Source of the DNA: Neobacillus niacini
GTDB lineage: Bacteria; Bacillota; Bacilli; Bacillales; Cytobacillaceae
Direction of reading: 5' to 3'
Assembly (NCBI RefSeq): GCF_023715785.1
Contig: NZ_JAMBOX010000005.1
Span: forward strand, 1-64,000
Length of the DNA stretch: 64,000 bases
Shown here: positions 46,660 through 56,426 of the stretch, piece by piece
Layout: each line of letters opens with the position of its first letter
Numbering within the stretch: the stretch's first letter is position 1
Notes under the pieces: model-generated
Told to the model about the DNA's origin: nothing
Database searches by the model: none
The model's input: the letters and a program-made list of their open reading frames with translations, nothing else
Program-made: the position numbers and the translations under genes

Positions 46660-47480
46660 ATGAAGAAAAATGTCATTGGAGCAATTCGAGATCACGCAAT
46701 ACCGTTAACAGGTATCGACGATTTACAGCCACTTTTGGATGAGATTAAGAACGTCCCATATGTTTTACTGGGTGAGTCCTCACATGGTACATCCGAGTAT
46801 TACAAGATTCGCGCGGAACTGACTAAAAAATTGATTGTTGAGAAAGGCTTCACCTTTATAGTGGTTGAGGGCGATTGGCCGGCCTGTCAGGAAGTAAACC
46901 GCTATATTAAAGGCTATACCTCTGACGATTCTGATGCCTATGAGGTGTTACGGTCGTTTAACCGCTGGCCGACCTGGATGTGGGCCAATGAAGAATTAAT
47001 GGATCTAGTGGAGTGGCTAAAAACTTATAATCAGGCGCTGCCTCAGGAACAGAAGGTAGGTTTTTATGGAGTTGACGTGTATAGTTTGTGGGAGTCGATG
47101 GAAGAGATTCTTAGCTATTTGAAAAAAATCAATTCATTTGACCTCGAAGCCGCCAAGAAAGCGTTCGCCTGTTTCGAACCATTTAACCGCGAACCGCAAA
47201 TGTATGGGGTTTCCGCTTCTTTATATGCTGAAGGCTGTCGCGATGAAGTAATTAGGCTTTTAAGGGATATTGTCCTTAATAAGAAGAAATATGGAAGCAC
47301 GGAGGAAAGCGCTTTGGTGCTCGGATTGGGCACCGGGCGATTGGGGTTGTTTATAATCCGCAGTATGAGCAATTTGGAAATTATGTTCCTTCGGTTATGT
47401 CTGAGAGGTACGATGCTTTTATTTTTGTTAGTTCAACCAATGCGCTGCAGCCGCTGGAGGTTGAAAGAGTGTTTGTTTGA
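46660..47480 (+). pseudogene. erythromycin-esterase-family protein with internal deletion and frameshift
   Basis: The first 220 or so residues from ATG 46660 (GGTGGGG 6 nt upstream) are typical of the family: LLGESSHGTSEYYKIR, VVEGDWPACQEVNRY, GFYGVDVYSLWESM. After LGLGT the reading frame changes; the other frame gives GVVYNPQYEQFGNYVPSVMS then ERYDAFIFVSSTNALQPLEV and stops at 47480, which is the normal family C-terminus. About 140 residues in between are missing compared with the usual 430 or so, including the second half of the active site. So it is a deletion-derived pseudogene. Confidence 0.8.
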
Positions 47481-47562
47481 CGGGTTTTGTTAGTTGGGGG
47501 GGGTCTACTTGACCATGAGCTCTTAAAATCTAGCTCTACTGTCTCGGAGACCCTGTGTATTT

Positions 47563-47817
47563 TTATAAGACCAATACATATTGTACTTGATTAGGCGAGA
47601 TGGCTGTTACGGCGTGAATGCGATACCCAATACTAAGCAGCTGGGATAATGTTTCGGCACAATTAGGACGTGCGGTCTCGATGGGTGCATGATAGCTTTT
47701 ATATAAATTGATAAATTGATTATCCTTAGTACAGTTCAGCAAAATGACGTGTCTGCCGGTCCACGCCTGCCCGATGATCGGCTGTGGTTGTATACGTCTT
47801 ATTCGTCTCAACTCCAT
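47563..47817 (-). CDS. small hypothetical protein
   Basis: 84 residues, basic N-terminus (MELRRIRRIQPQPIIGQAWT), then GRHVILLNCTKDNQFINLYK and a C-terminal IGYRIHAVTAISPNQVQYVL strand-rich part. The composition and the strong AAAGGG site 3 nt before the ATG suggest a real gene, although that spacing is short. No family recognised. No clear partner: the neighbours are a pseudogene and a ROK kinase. Confidence 0.55.
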   Translation of the reverse strand: MELRRIRRIQPQPIIGQAWTGRHVILLNCTKDNQFINLYKSYHAPIETARPNCAETLSQLLSIGYRIHAVTAISPNQVQYVLVL

Positions 47818-48009
47818 ACACCCTTTCCTAATTGATACCCTAGTTTATGTATAAAACCCAGTCCTGGTTCAAAATTACTGACTAGGATTATTTCTGTTCC
47901 TTTATATACCCGGTAGAGGGTTTTTGAGGATAATCCGAGATAAATTCTAGGGTGTTTGTCCTCATAGAGGCTTCATGAGGACATTTCAAGTTTCAGGGAC
48001 ATTTTAATA

Positions 48010-48894
48010 TTATCTATTTAAGTAGTGATACAGCGCCCCATAAAGATTGGCATCATTTCGGTATTCGCACAGCACCAGATTCGGTGATGCGGCATGATGT
48101 GGATTATTCTTTTTTATTTCTTTAATCGCCCAGTTCAGCCTGTCGAGCAAGATTGGCTGGGAACTGATGCCTCCGCCAATCGCAAATAGTTCAGGGTCAA
48201 GGATATACTGCAGATTTAGAATCTGAACTGCCAAATGAAGGCAATACTCGTCGAATATGGCCATGGCGTCCGCGTCCTGCTGGTTGATAAATTCAAAGAC
48301 AGCCTCGCCATCATTGAGATTTTCGAGCTGCTTTAGTTTCGCAATTTGCTGAACCATGCGCACAGCCGAACACTCATATCCAACAAAACTTGCCTTTTTC
48401 GAAGTCGGATCAAACCCATTCATCACATAACTAACTTCCCCAGCGGATAGGTTCACGCCTCGGTGGACTTTTCCATCCATGATAATGCCACCGCCAACAC
48501 CGCTTCCAAGCACCAATACGATGGCATCCTTTTTCCCTCTCACACTTCCCAGCCATAATTCCGCCATGGCCGCGCATTTTCCGTCATTTTCAATCGACAC
48601 ACTTTTACCGTATTTCCCCCCAAGGATTTTGACCAGATTTACCTCATGCAAGAAAGGAAAAGAACCTCCCTGATAAATGGTGCCTGTGTCAATATCAATG
48701 ATACCCGGGCAGCTGATGGCAATCCCGTCAATGACTGATAAATCCTGCTCTTCAATAATCGAAAAAAGCATTTGTTCAAAGTCGGCCAAGTTGGTTCTTG
48801 GTGCCGGTTTTTTATTTTTATCGAAAATTGTCCCTGCCTCATCCATTAATGCATATTTGGCAAAAGTCCCGCCGATGTCGATAACTAAGTACAT
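48010..48894 (-). CDS. ROK-family sugar kinase (BglK/glucokinase-like)
   Basis: 294 residues with the ATP-binding DIGGTFAKYAL at the N-terminus, LVLGSGVGGGIIMDG, and the sugar-binding EVSYVM region. The CxCGxxGCxE zinc motif typical of many ROK kinases is absent, as in beta-glucoside kinase-type members. That, with a phospho-beta-glucosidase 4 kb away, makes a beta-glucoside or glucose substrate plausible but unproven. AGGAGG lies upstream of the ATG. The region 47818-48009 has no gene. Confidence 0.82.
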   Translation of the reverse strand: MYLVIDIGGTFAKYALMDEAGTIFDKNKKPAPRTNLADFEQMLFSIIEEQDLSVIDGIAISCPGIIDIDTGTIYQGGSFPFLHEVNLVKILGGKYGKSVSIENDGKCAAMAELWLGSVRGKKDAIVLVLGSGVGGGIIMDGKVHRGVNLSAGEVSYVMNGFDPTSKKASFVGYECSAVRMVQQIAKLKQLENLNDGEAVFEFINQQDADAMAIFDEYCLHLAVQILNLQYILDPELFAIGGGISSQPILLDRLNWAIKEIKKNNPHHAASPNLVLCEYRNDANLYGALYHYLNR

Positions 48895-48938
48895 GGTCTT
48901 CCTCCTGATGTATACATGATTATTAATTCTACCACGGT

Positions 48939-49304
48939 TTATTTTTGATTTGGAACAAAGTTTGTGAATGATCGGCTGAGGCTCTTCAAGGTGTGGAGTC
49001 TGGCCGTCAACAGGAATAAATCATCATAGTTATTGTTAACGTATTCCTCAATGATGGTAAGTCCTTTAATAAACCAATCTACTAAATAATGGGTATATTT
49101 TTCATCCCAATCAAACTGATTGATTCTTAGCAGTTCATCAGCGATAATTTGAAACTTGTATTCTTCGACTAGGAGTTTAATTTGAAACAACCTATCAGGA
49201 TGAAACTTTCTGCTATGTTTATTTTCATAATGTTTTTGGACAAATTTTATTAAATCGTTCATATTCTCAGCAAGCATAATCGCCTTTTGCCTCTCAAAGT
49301 TCAT
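48939..49304 (-). CDS. hypothetical helical protein
   Basis: 121 residues, almost wholly helical and charged (MNFERQKAIMLAENMNDLIK), without membrane segment or signal. No family recognised. GAGGAG lies 9 nt before the ATG. It stands 44 bp upstream of the ROK kinase gene on the same strand and may be cotranscribed with it. Confidence 0.65.
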   Translation of the reverse strand: MNFERQKAIMLAENMNDLIKFVQKHYENKHSRKFHPDRLFQIKLLVEEYKFQIIADELLRINQFDWDEKYTHYLVDWFIKGLTIIEEYVNNNYDDLFLLTARLHTLKSLSRSFTNFVPNQK

Positions 49305-49364
49305 TATTCCAGCTCCTCAAATTAATCTACTAAAAATTGTATGTTCCCCCCCTTAAACCTAATA

Positions 49365-49400
49365 CAAAAAGACGAGGCTACCCGAAGGCAATCTCGTCTC
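49365..49400 (-). terminator. terminator of the nitronate monooxygenase gene
   Basis: AGACGAG (49370-49376) pairs with CTCGTCT (49393-49399); TTTTTGT follows on the minus strand. Confidence 0.7.
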
Positions 49401-49416
49401 TACCATTAATAGATTA

Positions 49417-50376
49417 TCAAACCAATTGTAGTCTCTCTCTTGCAGCTGCATATTCTTCGTAGAGCTTGTCAACAAATTCTCCCGCGCCAGTGATATCGCG
49501 AATAACGCCAATTCCCTGACCGCATCCCCAAATATCCTTCCATGCCTTTGTCTTCGCATCTCCGGAAAAACTCATCTTGGATGGATCGCTCTCCGGGAGG
49601 TTTTCTGGATCCAGACCCGCTTTCCTGATGGACGGTGCCAAATAGTTTCCGTGGACACCCGTAAACAGATTGCTATACACGATATCGTCAGAGGTTGATT
49701 CGACGATGGTTTGCTTATATTCCTCGACTGCATTGGCTTCGTGTGTCGCAATAAACGGGGACCCGATATACGCAAAATCAGCTCCCATGGCTTGCGCTGC
49801 CAGTACCGCACCTCCAGTGGCGATGGAACCCGATAGCGCCAGTGGCCCGTTGAACCACTCGCGGATTTCCTGAATTAAGGCAAACGGGCTCTTAACCCCA
49901 GCATGACCGCCGGCGCCAGTTGCCACTGCAATCAGACCATCTGCCCCTTTTTCAACGGCCTTATGAGCAAACTTATTATTGATGACATCGTGCATCACGA
50001 TTCCGCCATAACTATGTATTGCGGTATTGACATCCTCACGTGCCCCTAAGGACGTGATAATCAATGGAACCTTATACTTTATGCACATTTCTACATCGTG
50101 TTCAAGCCGGTCATTGGACTTATGAACAATTTGGTTAATCGCAAACGGTGCGGCAGGCCGGTCGGGATTTTTGGCATTGTACGCTGCCAATTCCTCCGTG
50201 ATTTCTGAGAGCCATTCGTCAAGCATTGCGGCAGGCCGTGCATTCAGTGCCGGCATGGAACCGACAATACCTGCTTTGCACTGGGCAATGACCAATTTCG
50301 GATTACTAATGATAAAAAGCGGCGCCCCGATTACTGGCATACGTAAACCTTGAAGAATCGATGGAATGTTTGACAA
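49417..50376 (-). CDS. nitronate monooxygenase (2-nitropropane dioxygenase family)
   Basis: FMN-dependent oxidation of alkyl nitronates, a detoxification step. 319 residues, TIM barrel with PVIGAPLFIISNP at the N-terminus, GADGLIAVATGAGGHAG and LSGSIATGGAVLAAQAMGADFAY for FMN phosphate binding. TTG start at 50376, about 9 nt after GGGAG. The gene follows the broken metallophosphatase by 17 bp and may share its promoter. Confidence 0.88.
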   Translation of the reverse strand: MSNIPSILQGLRMPVIGAPLFIISNPKLVIAQCKAGIVGSMPALNARPAAMLDEWLSEITEELAAYNAKNPDRPAAPFAINQIVHKSNDRLEHDVEMCIKYKVPLIITSLGAREDVNTAIHSYGGIVMHDVINNKFAHKAVEKGADGLIAVATGAGGHAGVKSPFALIQEIREWFNGPLALSGSIATGGAVLAAQAMGADFAYIGSPFIATHEANAVEEYKQTIVESTSDDIVYSNLFTGVHGNYLAPSIRKAGLDPENLPESDPSKMSFSGDAKTKAWKDIWGCGQGIGVIRDITGAGEFVDKLYEEYAAARERLQLV

Positions 50377-50393
50377 TTTTTCTCTCTCCCTTT

Positions 50394-51109
50394 TTAAAAA
50401 GTTTTTAATACTGCTTCTGTACTGAACTCGTCACCGTTTATAATCAGCGCATTGAGCTGGCCGCCAAAAGCGCACCCGCCATCAATACCGATGACCCGGT
50501 TCGTACCGAAATAAACTTCATTACTTTTATGAAGTCTTCTCGTCGGTGTATGGCCGAAAACTACCGTCTCTTGGCCATTGTATTCATAAATAAATTCGTC
50601 CCGAAGATGGAGAAACTCTGTCCTAGTTGTTTTTTCCAGCCCTTTCTTCGGATTGATTCCCGCATGGACAAAAATAAAATCTGATTCCTGTTTAAATAAC
50701 GGGCAGGATTGCAAGAAGGAAATCTGATGCTGAAAATGATTTTGGATCTTTTTCTAATATCATTTTCCTTATTCTCATCATGCAGCAATTGCGTGTATTC
50801 AACCCGTTCGAACTCGATGCGGTCCAGAAAGCTGTTAATAGTGGCGATTCCCCCGGTTTTTCCGTAAAAATAAATGATTTCTTTCCCTTCGAGCCAGCGC
50901 AGGAATAGATCGTCATGGTTCCCCAGCAAAGCGGTTGCCCCTTGACTGCACCATTCACCAACCCGCTCGGCCACGTCCAAGCTGTTTGGTCCCGTATCCA
51001 CATAATCTCCTAGAAAAATGATTTCGCCCGCCACTGCCTTTGTTTTTTCAAGAAGCCGATCAAGCTCGGCAGCACAGCCATGAATATCCGAGATTGCGAT
51101 TTTCCTCAT
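50394..51109 (-). pseudogene. frameshifted PrpE-type metallophosphoesterase
   Basis: From ATG 51109 the first frame has the metal motifs SDIHGC, GDYVDTGP and GNHDD, and the second frame (to 50394) has FVHAGINP and VFGHTPTRR, together one PP1/PP2A-like phosphatase of about 238 residues. Around 50700-50755 the frame changes twice within about 30 nt: EKDPKSF is in one frame and FQHQISFLQS in the next. Either a pseudogene with two indels or an assembly error. Without repair the product loses the second half of the active site. Confidence 0.8.
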
Positions 51110-51339
51110 TATTCACCTCGCCTTTACACTCCATTGCAAGTAACGGATTGTTTTTGGATAAGATATGAAAATCCGTATTCTACATTTTAATATTCAACAA
51201 TAATTGTTAGAATTCCTTTTATTTTCAAAAAATATCTCTACCTTAAATTGGAACATGTTATTAATCAAATTAATGAGTTTTGATATTATCATAAAATATA
51301 TATGTCGTGTCATAGATTATACGCTTGGGGGAATGGCTC

Positions 51340-52674
51340 ATGCTTAAGAAGATAATCACCTCATTGTTAACATTCACCATGATCCTTTGTGGCAATTTGC
51401 CTTTTTTCTCAATAGAACTAGAAGAAGCAGAAGCCTCATCCTACAACAATTTGGGACAACGCCCGTTTATGGGCTGGAGCAGCTGGAGTTCAATCCGCAA
51501 GAATCCTACGGAAGGGAAAATCAAAGCGGCGGCCGATGTTTTGGCCGAGAAATTTAAGTCCCATGGCTACCAGTATGTCAATCTTGATGATTATTATATG
51601 CTGGATTGGACCACAACCGTTGATCCTCATGGCAGGTGGAAGGTTGACCGGAAGAAATTCCCAAGCGGTATGAAAGCACTAGGGGACTATATCCACAAAA
51701 AAGGATTAAAGTTTGGCCTGTATGTAACATTAGGGATTCCGAAGGGCGCGGTTGATCAAAACACGCCGATTGAAGGAACATCCTACCACGCAAAAGACAT
51801 CGTAGACTTAAGCAAAGGACAGAAGGTAAATTTTAATTTCAAGAATATGTACGCGATTGATTTTTCGAAGCCAGGGGCACAAGAGTTTATTAATTCCTGG
51901 GCAAGGCTGTTTGCTTCCTATGGTGTGGATTACCTAAAAATTGACGGTATCCGTAACGAAGATATCCCTGATGTCGAGGCTTGGGCCAAAGCGCTTCAAA
52001 AAACAGGAAGGCCGATTCATGTGGAGCTATCGAACAACCTCGATATAAAGCATGCTGATACCTGGAAGAGATTGTCCAATGGCTGGCGGACCGACCACGA
52101 TATCGAGGCTTATGGGACACCGTTTCTGACCAATTGGAAAAAGGTATCGCGAAGATTTGATGATGCAGCTATCTGGCAGCCCCACGCCGGGCCAGGCGCT
52201 TGGAACGATTTTGATTCACTCAATGTGGCTAACGGTGTAAGAGACGGATTAACAAAAGCCGAGAAACGTTCGTATGTTACCCTTTGGGCGATAGCCGCAT
52301 CGCAATTTGTGATTGGAAACGACCTGACAAAGCTGGACACCTTCGGAATCAGTCTCTTGACCAATGAGGAAATTATTGGCGTCAACCAAAGCGGGGTTGC
52401 CGGGAAACGCTTATATAAGACACCAACGTCTCAGGTGTTTTATCAAGCCCTGCCGGATGGGTCGTACAATGTTGCCCTCTTTAATACAGGTTCCGACAAA
52501 CAAAATGTAACAGTAAAGTGGGCGGATTTAGGAATCAAAGGTCCGGCCACATTACGAGATCTGTGGAGGCATCATGAATTAGGAAGCATGGAGTCGGGAT
52601 TTACAGCAAGCCTGTCTGCACATGGTTCCCGGATGATCCGTGTGGTTCCTGGGCCATTACTTACTGATTCTTAA
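51340..52674 (+). CDS. secreted GH27 alpha-galactosidase-type glycosidase
   Basis: 444 residues. A signal peptide (MLKKIITSLLTFTMILC... to AEAS at about 30) predicts secretion. The GH27 core starts at RPFMGWSSWSS; nucleophile Asp in YLKIDGIR and acid/base Asp in GWRTDHDIE. A C-terminal beta domain begins near residue 360. The family includes alpha-galactosidases and related enzymes; the exact sugar is not evident. ATG at 51340 lies 7 nt after GGGGGA; the TTG 15 bp upstream is inside that site. Alone, with no sugar transporter nearby. Confidence 0.85.
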   Translation: MLKKIITSLLTFTMILCGNLPFFSIELEEAEASSYNNLGQRPFMGWSSWSSIRKNPTEGKIKAAADVLAEKFKSHGYQYVNLDDYYMLDWTTTVDPHGRWKVDRKKFPSGMKALGDYIHKKGLKFGLYVTLGIPKGAVDQNTPIEGTSYHAKDIVDLSKGQKVNFNFKNMYAIDFSKPGAQEFINSWARLFASYGVDYLKIDGIRNEDIPDVEAWAKALQKTGRPIHVELSNNLDIKHADTWKRLSNGWRTDHDIEAYGTPFLTNWKKVSRRFDDAAIWQPHAGPGAWNDFDSLNVANGVRDGLTKAEKRSYVTLWAIAASQFVIGNDLTKLDTFGISLLTNEEIIGVNQSGVAGKRLYKTPTSQVFYQALPDGSYNVALFNTGSDKQNVTVKWADLGIKGPATLRDLWRHHELGSMESGFTASLSAHGSRMIRVVPGPLLTDS

Positions 52675-52970
52675 ACACGTGGCGCTGCAAGTGTTGAACC
52701 CCGAAAAAATTAATACACCAGACTGGGTCATGATGGAGCGGAAAACAAAGGGCTCGATTTGACTAATATCGAATCCGAAAAATGGGTGCGGAATCCTATA
52801 CGGTTTTTCGAAAAGAGGTTAACTTCCTTAGGTTTAGTAGCGGTTACACACTCTTCCTAAAAACCCAAGACAATCTCAGATTGGGTCTTGACTACTGACA
52901 TTCCATAGTAAGAGGAATTTGGGTACCCAATCAAGCCTATTAGCGACCGTAACCGCATGGATGGAACCTT
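52675..52970. other. intergenic region without gene
   Basis: About 300 bp with several small inverted repeats: CAAGACAATC/GATTGGGTCTTG near 52870-52890 and GGGTACCCAATC at 52921. No frame with a ribosome binding site is present. Confidence 0.5.
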
Positions 52971-53001
52971 TTGGGTAGCCAATGAGTTATTGGTTACCCA
53001 A
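52971..53001. repeat. inverted repeat at the end of the DUF2935 gene
   Basis: TTGGGTAGCCAAT (52971-52983) and ATTGGTTACCCAA (52989-53001), 13-bp arms with one mismatch, 5-nt loop. The stop codon of the DUF2935 gene lies inside the right arm. No T run follows. Confidence 0.7.
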
Positions 53002-53503
53002 ATTTCTTCATAAAATTTTTGCTTTTCTCTATTAATTTCTTTTCAACACCATCCAAAGTAGAGGTAATCGCCTCTGAATGGCCCGCAGCATCCAACAACC
53101 ACACCTGGTGATGATGCAATTCATGATAAACCGGTGGTACTTGGCCTGCTTTTAAATGCTGTAGTATCCTTAAATATTCCTCCAATTCATTTACCATATG
53201 GTTTAAAAAAGTAGGAGTAAGATGGATTTTGATTTTACCGGTAAGGTGTTTTCTGATCAATTCCAATTTAAATTCCCTTAATCCAATGACCTCCGGTTCG
53301 GCTTTGGCGGCCAATTGCCCTGTATCAGAGGAACTTGCCTGTCCGAGCAATGTATCAAATACTCTTATAAACGTCTGGGCCTGTTCGATTTCCGCTTGTT
53401 GAACCGGTGCAATGCCTTCATAAATAAACCTCGAATGATCACCTAATATTTGCAGCCAGAAACGGTGTTCTAACCCTACTGTCCGCTCCAATCCATCATT
53501 CAT
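52994..53503 (-). CDS. DUF2935 protein, probably truncated at the C-terminus
   Basis: 169 residues with the family opening (LEHRFWLQILGDHSRFIYEG), the LTPTFLNHMVNELEEYLRIL helix and HHHQVWLLDAAGHS. Relatives, as I remember them, are about 270 residues with two such helical halves; this one stops at MKKFG inside an inverted repeat, about 100 residues short. His- and Glu-rich helices suggest a metal-binding bundle. AGGGAGG precedes the ATG. Stability and function are doubtful. Confidence 0.7.
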   Translation of the reverse strand: MNDGLERTVGLEHRFWLQILGDHSRFIYEGIAPVQQAEIEQAQTFIRVFDTLLGQASSSDTGQLAAKAEPEVIGLREFKLELIRKHLTGKIKIHLTPTFLNHMVNELEEYLRILQHLKAGQVPPVYHELHHHQVWLLDAAGHSEAITSTLDGVEKKLIEKSKNFMKKFG

Positions 53504-53690
53504 GGTTTTTGCCTCCCTTTAAAAATTTCCACACTAATTTGATATTTATTCGCTTCAAGTCGTGCATATGTAACAAACGATAAAAATTAACCCCAATAAG
53601 CTCCACTATTTGTTATCTCACGACCGGAATAGTTCCAATGAATTGAGCCACTATATATATGTAAGACCAATTTTTAAGGAGATGATTCAT

Positions 53691-54437
53691 TTGCATAAAA
53701 GATGGGCAGCTTTGTTATTGACCTCTACCCTTATTGGGTTAACTGGCTGTAATACCGATAATCGAAATACCGGCAATGATACAGGCGATTTCGGCGGGAT
53801 GAATAACCTCAATAACAACAACTTCTACAATCGTGTTACTGACACAAATAATGGGAATAACGATAGAAACAATGATTTAAACAGAGGCACTACTGGGAGA
53901 AATGTTGCCAATCAAGATGTAAGGACCACTCGTGCTATTCGAAATGTTGAACGATTAAGAGAAGTGGAACGGGCCCATGTGGTCATTTATAATAATGTTG
54001 CCTGGGTAACTGTCCGTTTGAATAGAGGTCAAGATGATAATGCGACCGGAGACGTTACAGGAACTAGAACCGGAAATCGTGCAAACGACGTAAACAATAA
54101 TATCGGAATCAACGGCGGCAATACAAATGCGATAATGAATGACAATAACGGAAATACCGGTGCGGGGACCAACGCAAGCATTTACAACAATAATGCGGGT
54201 GTCAACGATAATACAGGGGCTGGCACGGATCGGATCACCGGAAACACCACCAACGACAATAACAGAGCGGGCCGAACAGGTACGAGAAGAAACACAACTA
54301 ATGACATAAACAAGCATAACTGGACAAACGGCACCGACTTTAAAGAAGCGTCCACCCGTTTGGAACAACGAATTGCCGACCAGGTCAGAATTACGGATAA
54401 GTCGATCCAAAAAGTTTATATTTCTTACCAACAATAA
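53691..54437 (+). CDS. YhcN/YlaJ-family sporulation lipoprotein with low-complexity insertion
   Basis: 248 residues. Lipoprotein signal with lipobox LTGC (Cys about 20), then an Asn/Asp/Gly-rich linker. The YhcN/YlaJ domain appears in two pieces: RAIRNVERLREVERAHVVIY and NNVAWVTVRLNRG (about residues 85-120), and ASTRLEQRIADQVRITDKSI through KVYISYQQ at the end. About 90 residues rich in Asn, Gly and Thr separate them. The family is found on spore inner membranes and cortex. TTG at 53691 is 9 nt after AAGGAG; an ATG earlier lies directly on the site. Confidence 0.8.
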   Translation: MHKRWAALLLTSTLIGLTGCNTDNRNTGNDTGDFGGMNNLNNNNFYNRVTDTNNGNNDRNNDLNRGTTGRNVANQDVRTTRAIRNVERLREVERAHVVIYNNVAWVTVRLNRGQDDNATGDVTGTRTGNRANDVNNNIGINGGNTNAIMNDNNGNTGAGTNASIYNNNAGVNDNTGAGTDRITGNTTNDNNRAGRTGTRRNTTNDINKHNWTNGTDFKEASTRLEQRIADQVRITDKSIQKVYISYQQ

Positions 54438-54486
54438 TCAATAGACATCCGTCAATGATATTCCGGAGGTTTTTAACCGATCAAGC

Positions 54487-54524
54487 AAAAACTGCCGATT
54501 GGCGCAAAAATCGGCAGTTTTCCT
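54487..54524. terminator. bidirectional terminator
   Basis: AAAACTGCCGA (54487-54497) pairs with TCGGCAGTTTT (54511-54521), convergent between the lipoprotein and the M1 peptidase. Confidence 0.85.
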
Positions 54525-54533
54525 TTATCACGC

Positions 54534-56177
54534 TTACTGTTGATCTGACACAAACACCTTATGGTCTTCAAAGAATTTATCCAAATCGCGTTTGCTGGTT
54601 TCTTCCATAATTCGAATAAAATCAGCCGTAGACGAAACGCCAAATTTCATTTCGTTGAAATAGGCATGCATGGAAGCGTAAAACTGTTCATCCCCCAACT
54701 CTTTGCGAAGATCATCCACGGTTTTTGCCCCGTATCTGTATGCCATATTATAGTAGGAAATGGTGCCTTCCTTTCCCTTCTCCTTAAATTTTTCAATCGA
54801 ATGAGAAAGGTGCCAATCCCCTAATCTTGAATTGTCAATCCTAAACGGCGTCTGTTCCAATCCATCGTGTAACATGGCTGCAAAGCTAGCAAAGGACTCA
54901 TCCAGCCATGGTTCATCATATTCATTATTGCCGATAATGCCGTAGAACCATTGGTGACCAATTTCGTGCGCAGTTGTGGAGGCCACTCCTTCTACTTGAA
55001 TTTCAGGTGCAATCGTAATCATTACCAACTGAGGATATTCCATTCCCCCAAACCAGCCTTCCATTGCAGTAATATCGAGCTCCGGCCATGGATATTGACC
55101 AAACTTCTCACTGAATAACGCAATGCTTTTCGTGCCGGCATTTAGCATTGTATCGACAAACTTGGCATGCTCCTCTTTGTAGTAAACATTAATATTGACT
55201 TTCCCTGCCTTCGCCTGTTTAATTTTATAATTTGGATCCAGTTCCATGGCAAAGTCGCGGACGTTTTCCGCCTTATAATGATGGGTAGCCAAAGCACCGT
55301 TGATTTTAGGTTCCCCGACCTCGGTACCAGTAGTGGCAATGACCTGCTCTTTTTCAGTCGTAAAAGTAACTTCAAAATTTCCTGTTAAGGAATAAAAGGA
55401 TTCACCGGAAGGGAAATAAGGGTCCACGTTCCAGCCTTCATCATCATAAACAGCTAAAATTGGAAACCAGTTTCCTAATGATGTCGTCGTTTTACTCCAG
55501 CCAAAACGGTCTTGACCTTCCGGGAGCGCTACGGAAAAATTCATTTCAACCTTCGCTTTCTCACCCTTCTTTATCGGCACATCAGGTATATGTAATGCCG
55601 TTCCGTCAAGTGTATGGCTGACAGGCTGGCCATTTACCTGTACTTGGTCTATTTCCACATTGGCATCCTTTTTCGCTGCCGCTAAAAAAACCTTAGCATT
55701 CCCCCACACATTGAAATACAGGTTATTTAAATCGACATCCAAATTATTGATAAATTCGACACTCATGGTGCCTGACACTAGATGACTAAAGGAATCATAG
55801 CTTACATCCATGAAATAGTTCAGATTTGCTGGCCCTTTTGTCTTGCTTCCCGGGCCGTTAACAATCTGTACACGATGCTCTTCCAGGTCATCTGCTTTTT
55901 CCGGCGTTGTGCTCTTTTCTTCCTCTTTAGGCTGATTTTCCGGCGGCTTGTTTTCTTCTGTTTGAGGCTGTGCCATGGCCTTTTCCTTTTTTAAAGCGGT
56001 TACATTCTTATCAGCGCCTTCTAGCAAAATCAGCGAACCCAGAAACAGAATCAGAAAGAACCCCAAGCCAATCTTGGGTGCCCTAGTGGTCACGCTATTT
56101 TTCTTGGAGGTAAGCAGGGTCCATCCAAGAAAAAACAACGCACCTGCTAATGAAAAAATCACAAGATATAAAAACAT
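54534..56177 (-). CDS. membrane-anchored M1-family metallopeptidase
   Basis: 547 residues. Two N-terminal helices (about 2-20 and 34-53) anchor it; a Gln/Pro/Lys/Glu-rich spacer follows. The aminopeptidase core carries GGMEYPQLV (GxMEN-like substrate motif), the zinc site HEIGHQW (HExxH) and downstream E in WLDESFASF. This is the complete M1 set. The peptide substrate is unknown; GxMEN is changed to GGMEY, which is common in bacterial M1-like enzymes. GGGGG precedes the ATG. Single gene. Confidence 0.85.
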   Translation of the reverse strand: MFLYLVIFSLAGALFFLGWTLLTSKKNSVTTRAPKIGLGFFLILFLGSLILLEGADKNVTALKKEKAMAQPQTEENKPPENQPKEEEKSTTPEKADDLEEHRVQIVNGPGSKTKGPANLNYFMDVSYDSFSHLVSGTMSVEFINNLDVDLNNLYFNVWGNAKVFLAAAKKDANVEIDQVQVNGQPVSHTLDGTALHIPDVPIKKGEKAKVEMNFSVALPEGQDRFGWSKTTTSLGNWFPILAVYDDEGWNVDPYFPSGESFYSLTGNFEVTFTTEKEQVIATTGTEVGEPKINGALATHHYKAENVRDFAMELDPNYKIKQAKAGKVNINVYYKEEHAKFVDTMLNAGTKSIALFSEKFGQYPWPELDITAMEGWFGGMEYPQLVMITIAPEIQVEGVASTTAHEIGHQWFYGIIGNNEYDEPWLDESFASFAAMLHDGLEQTPFRIDNSRLGDWHLSHSIEKFKEKGKEGTISYYNMAYRYGAKTVDDLRKELGDEQFYASMHAYFNEMKFGVSSTADFIRIMEETSKRDLDKFFEDHKVFVSDQQ

Positions 56178-56426
56178 TAAAATCCCCCTTTTAATCTGAC
56201 AATCTTCATTATACTAAATTTGAATTATTTTACAAAATAGCACATTTTTACTATATTACTATAATATTAAGTTACAGAGATTAGGCTCCTTGAGCGGATC
56301 TCCCGGATATATCTATATGAAAACACAGGTCAATTGTATATAAATGTCCTTTCATATTTTTCCAAACAGAGGAGAAAATAAAGGAACCAAATTAAATAAG
56401 CCATTTTTTCGAAGGGAATGACAGCA

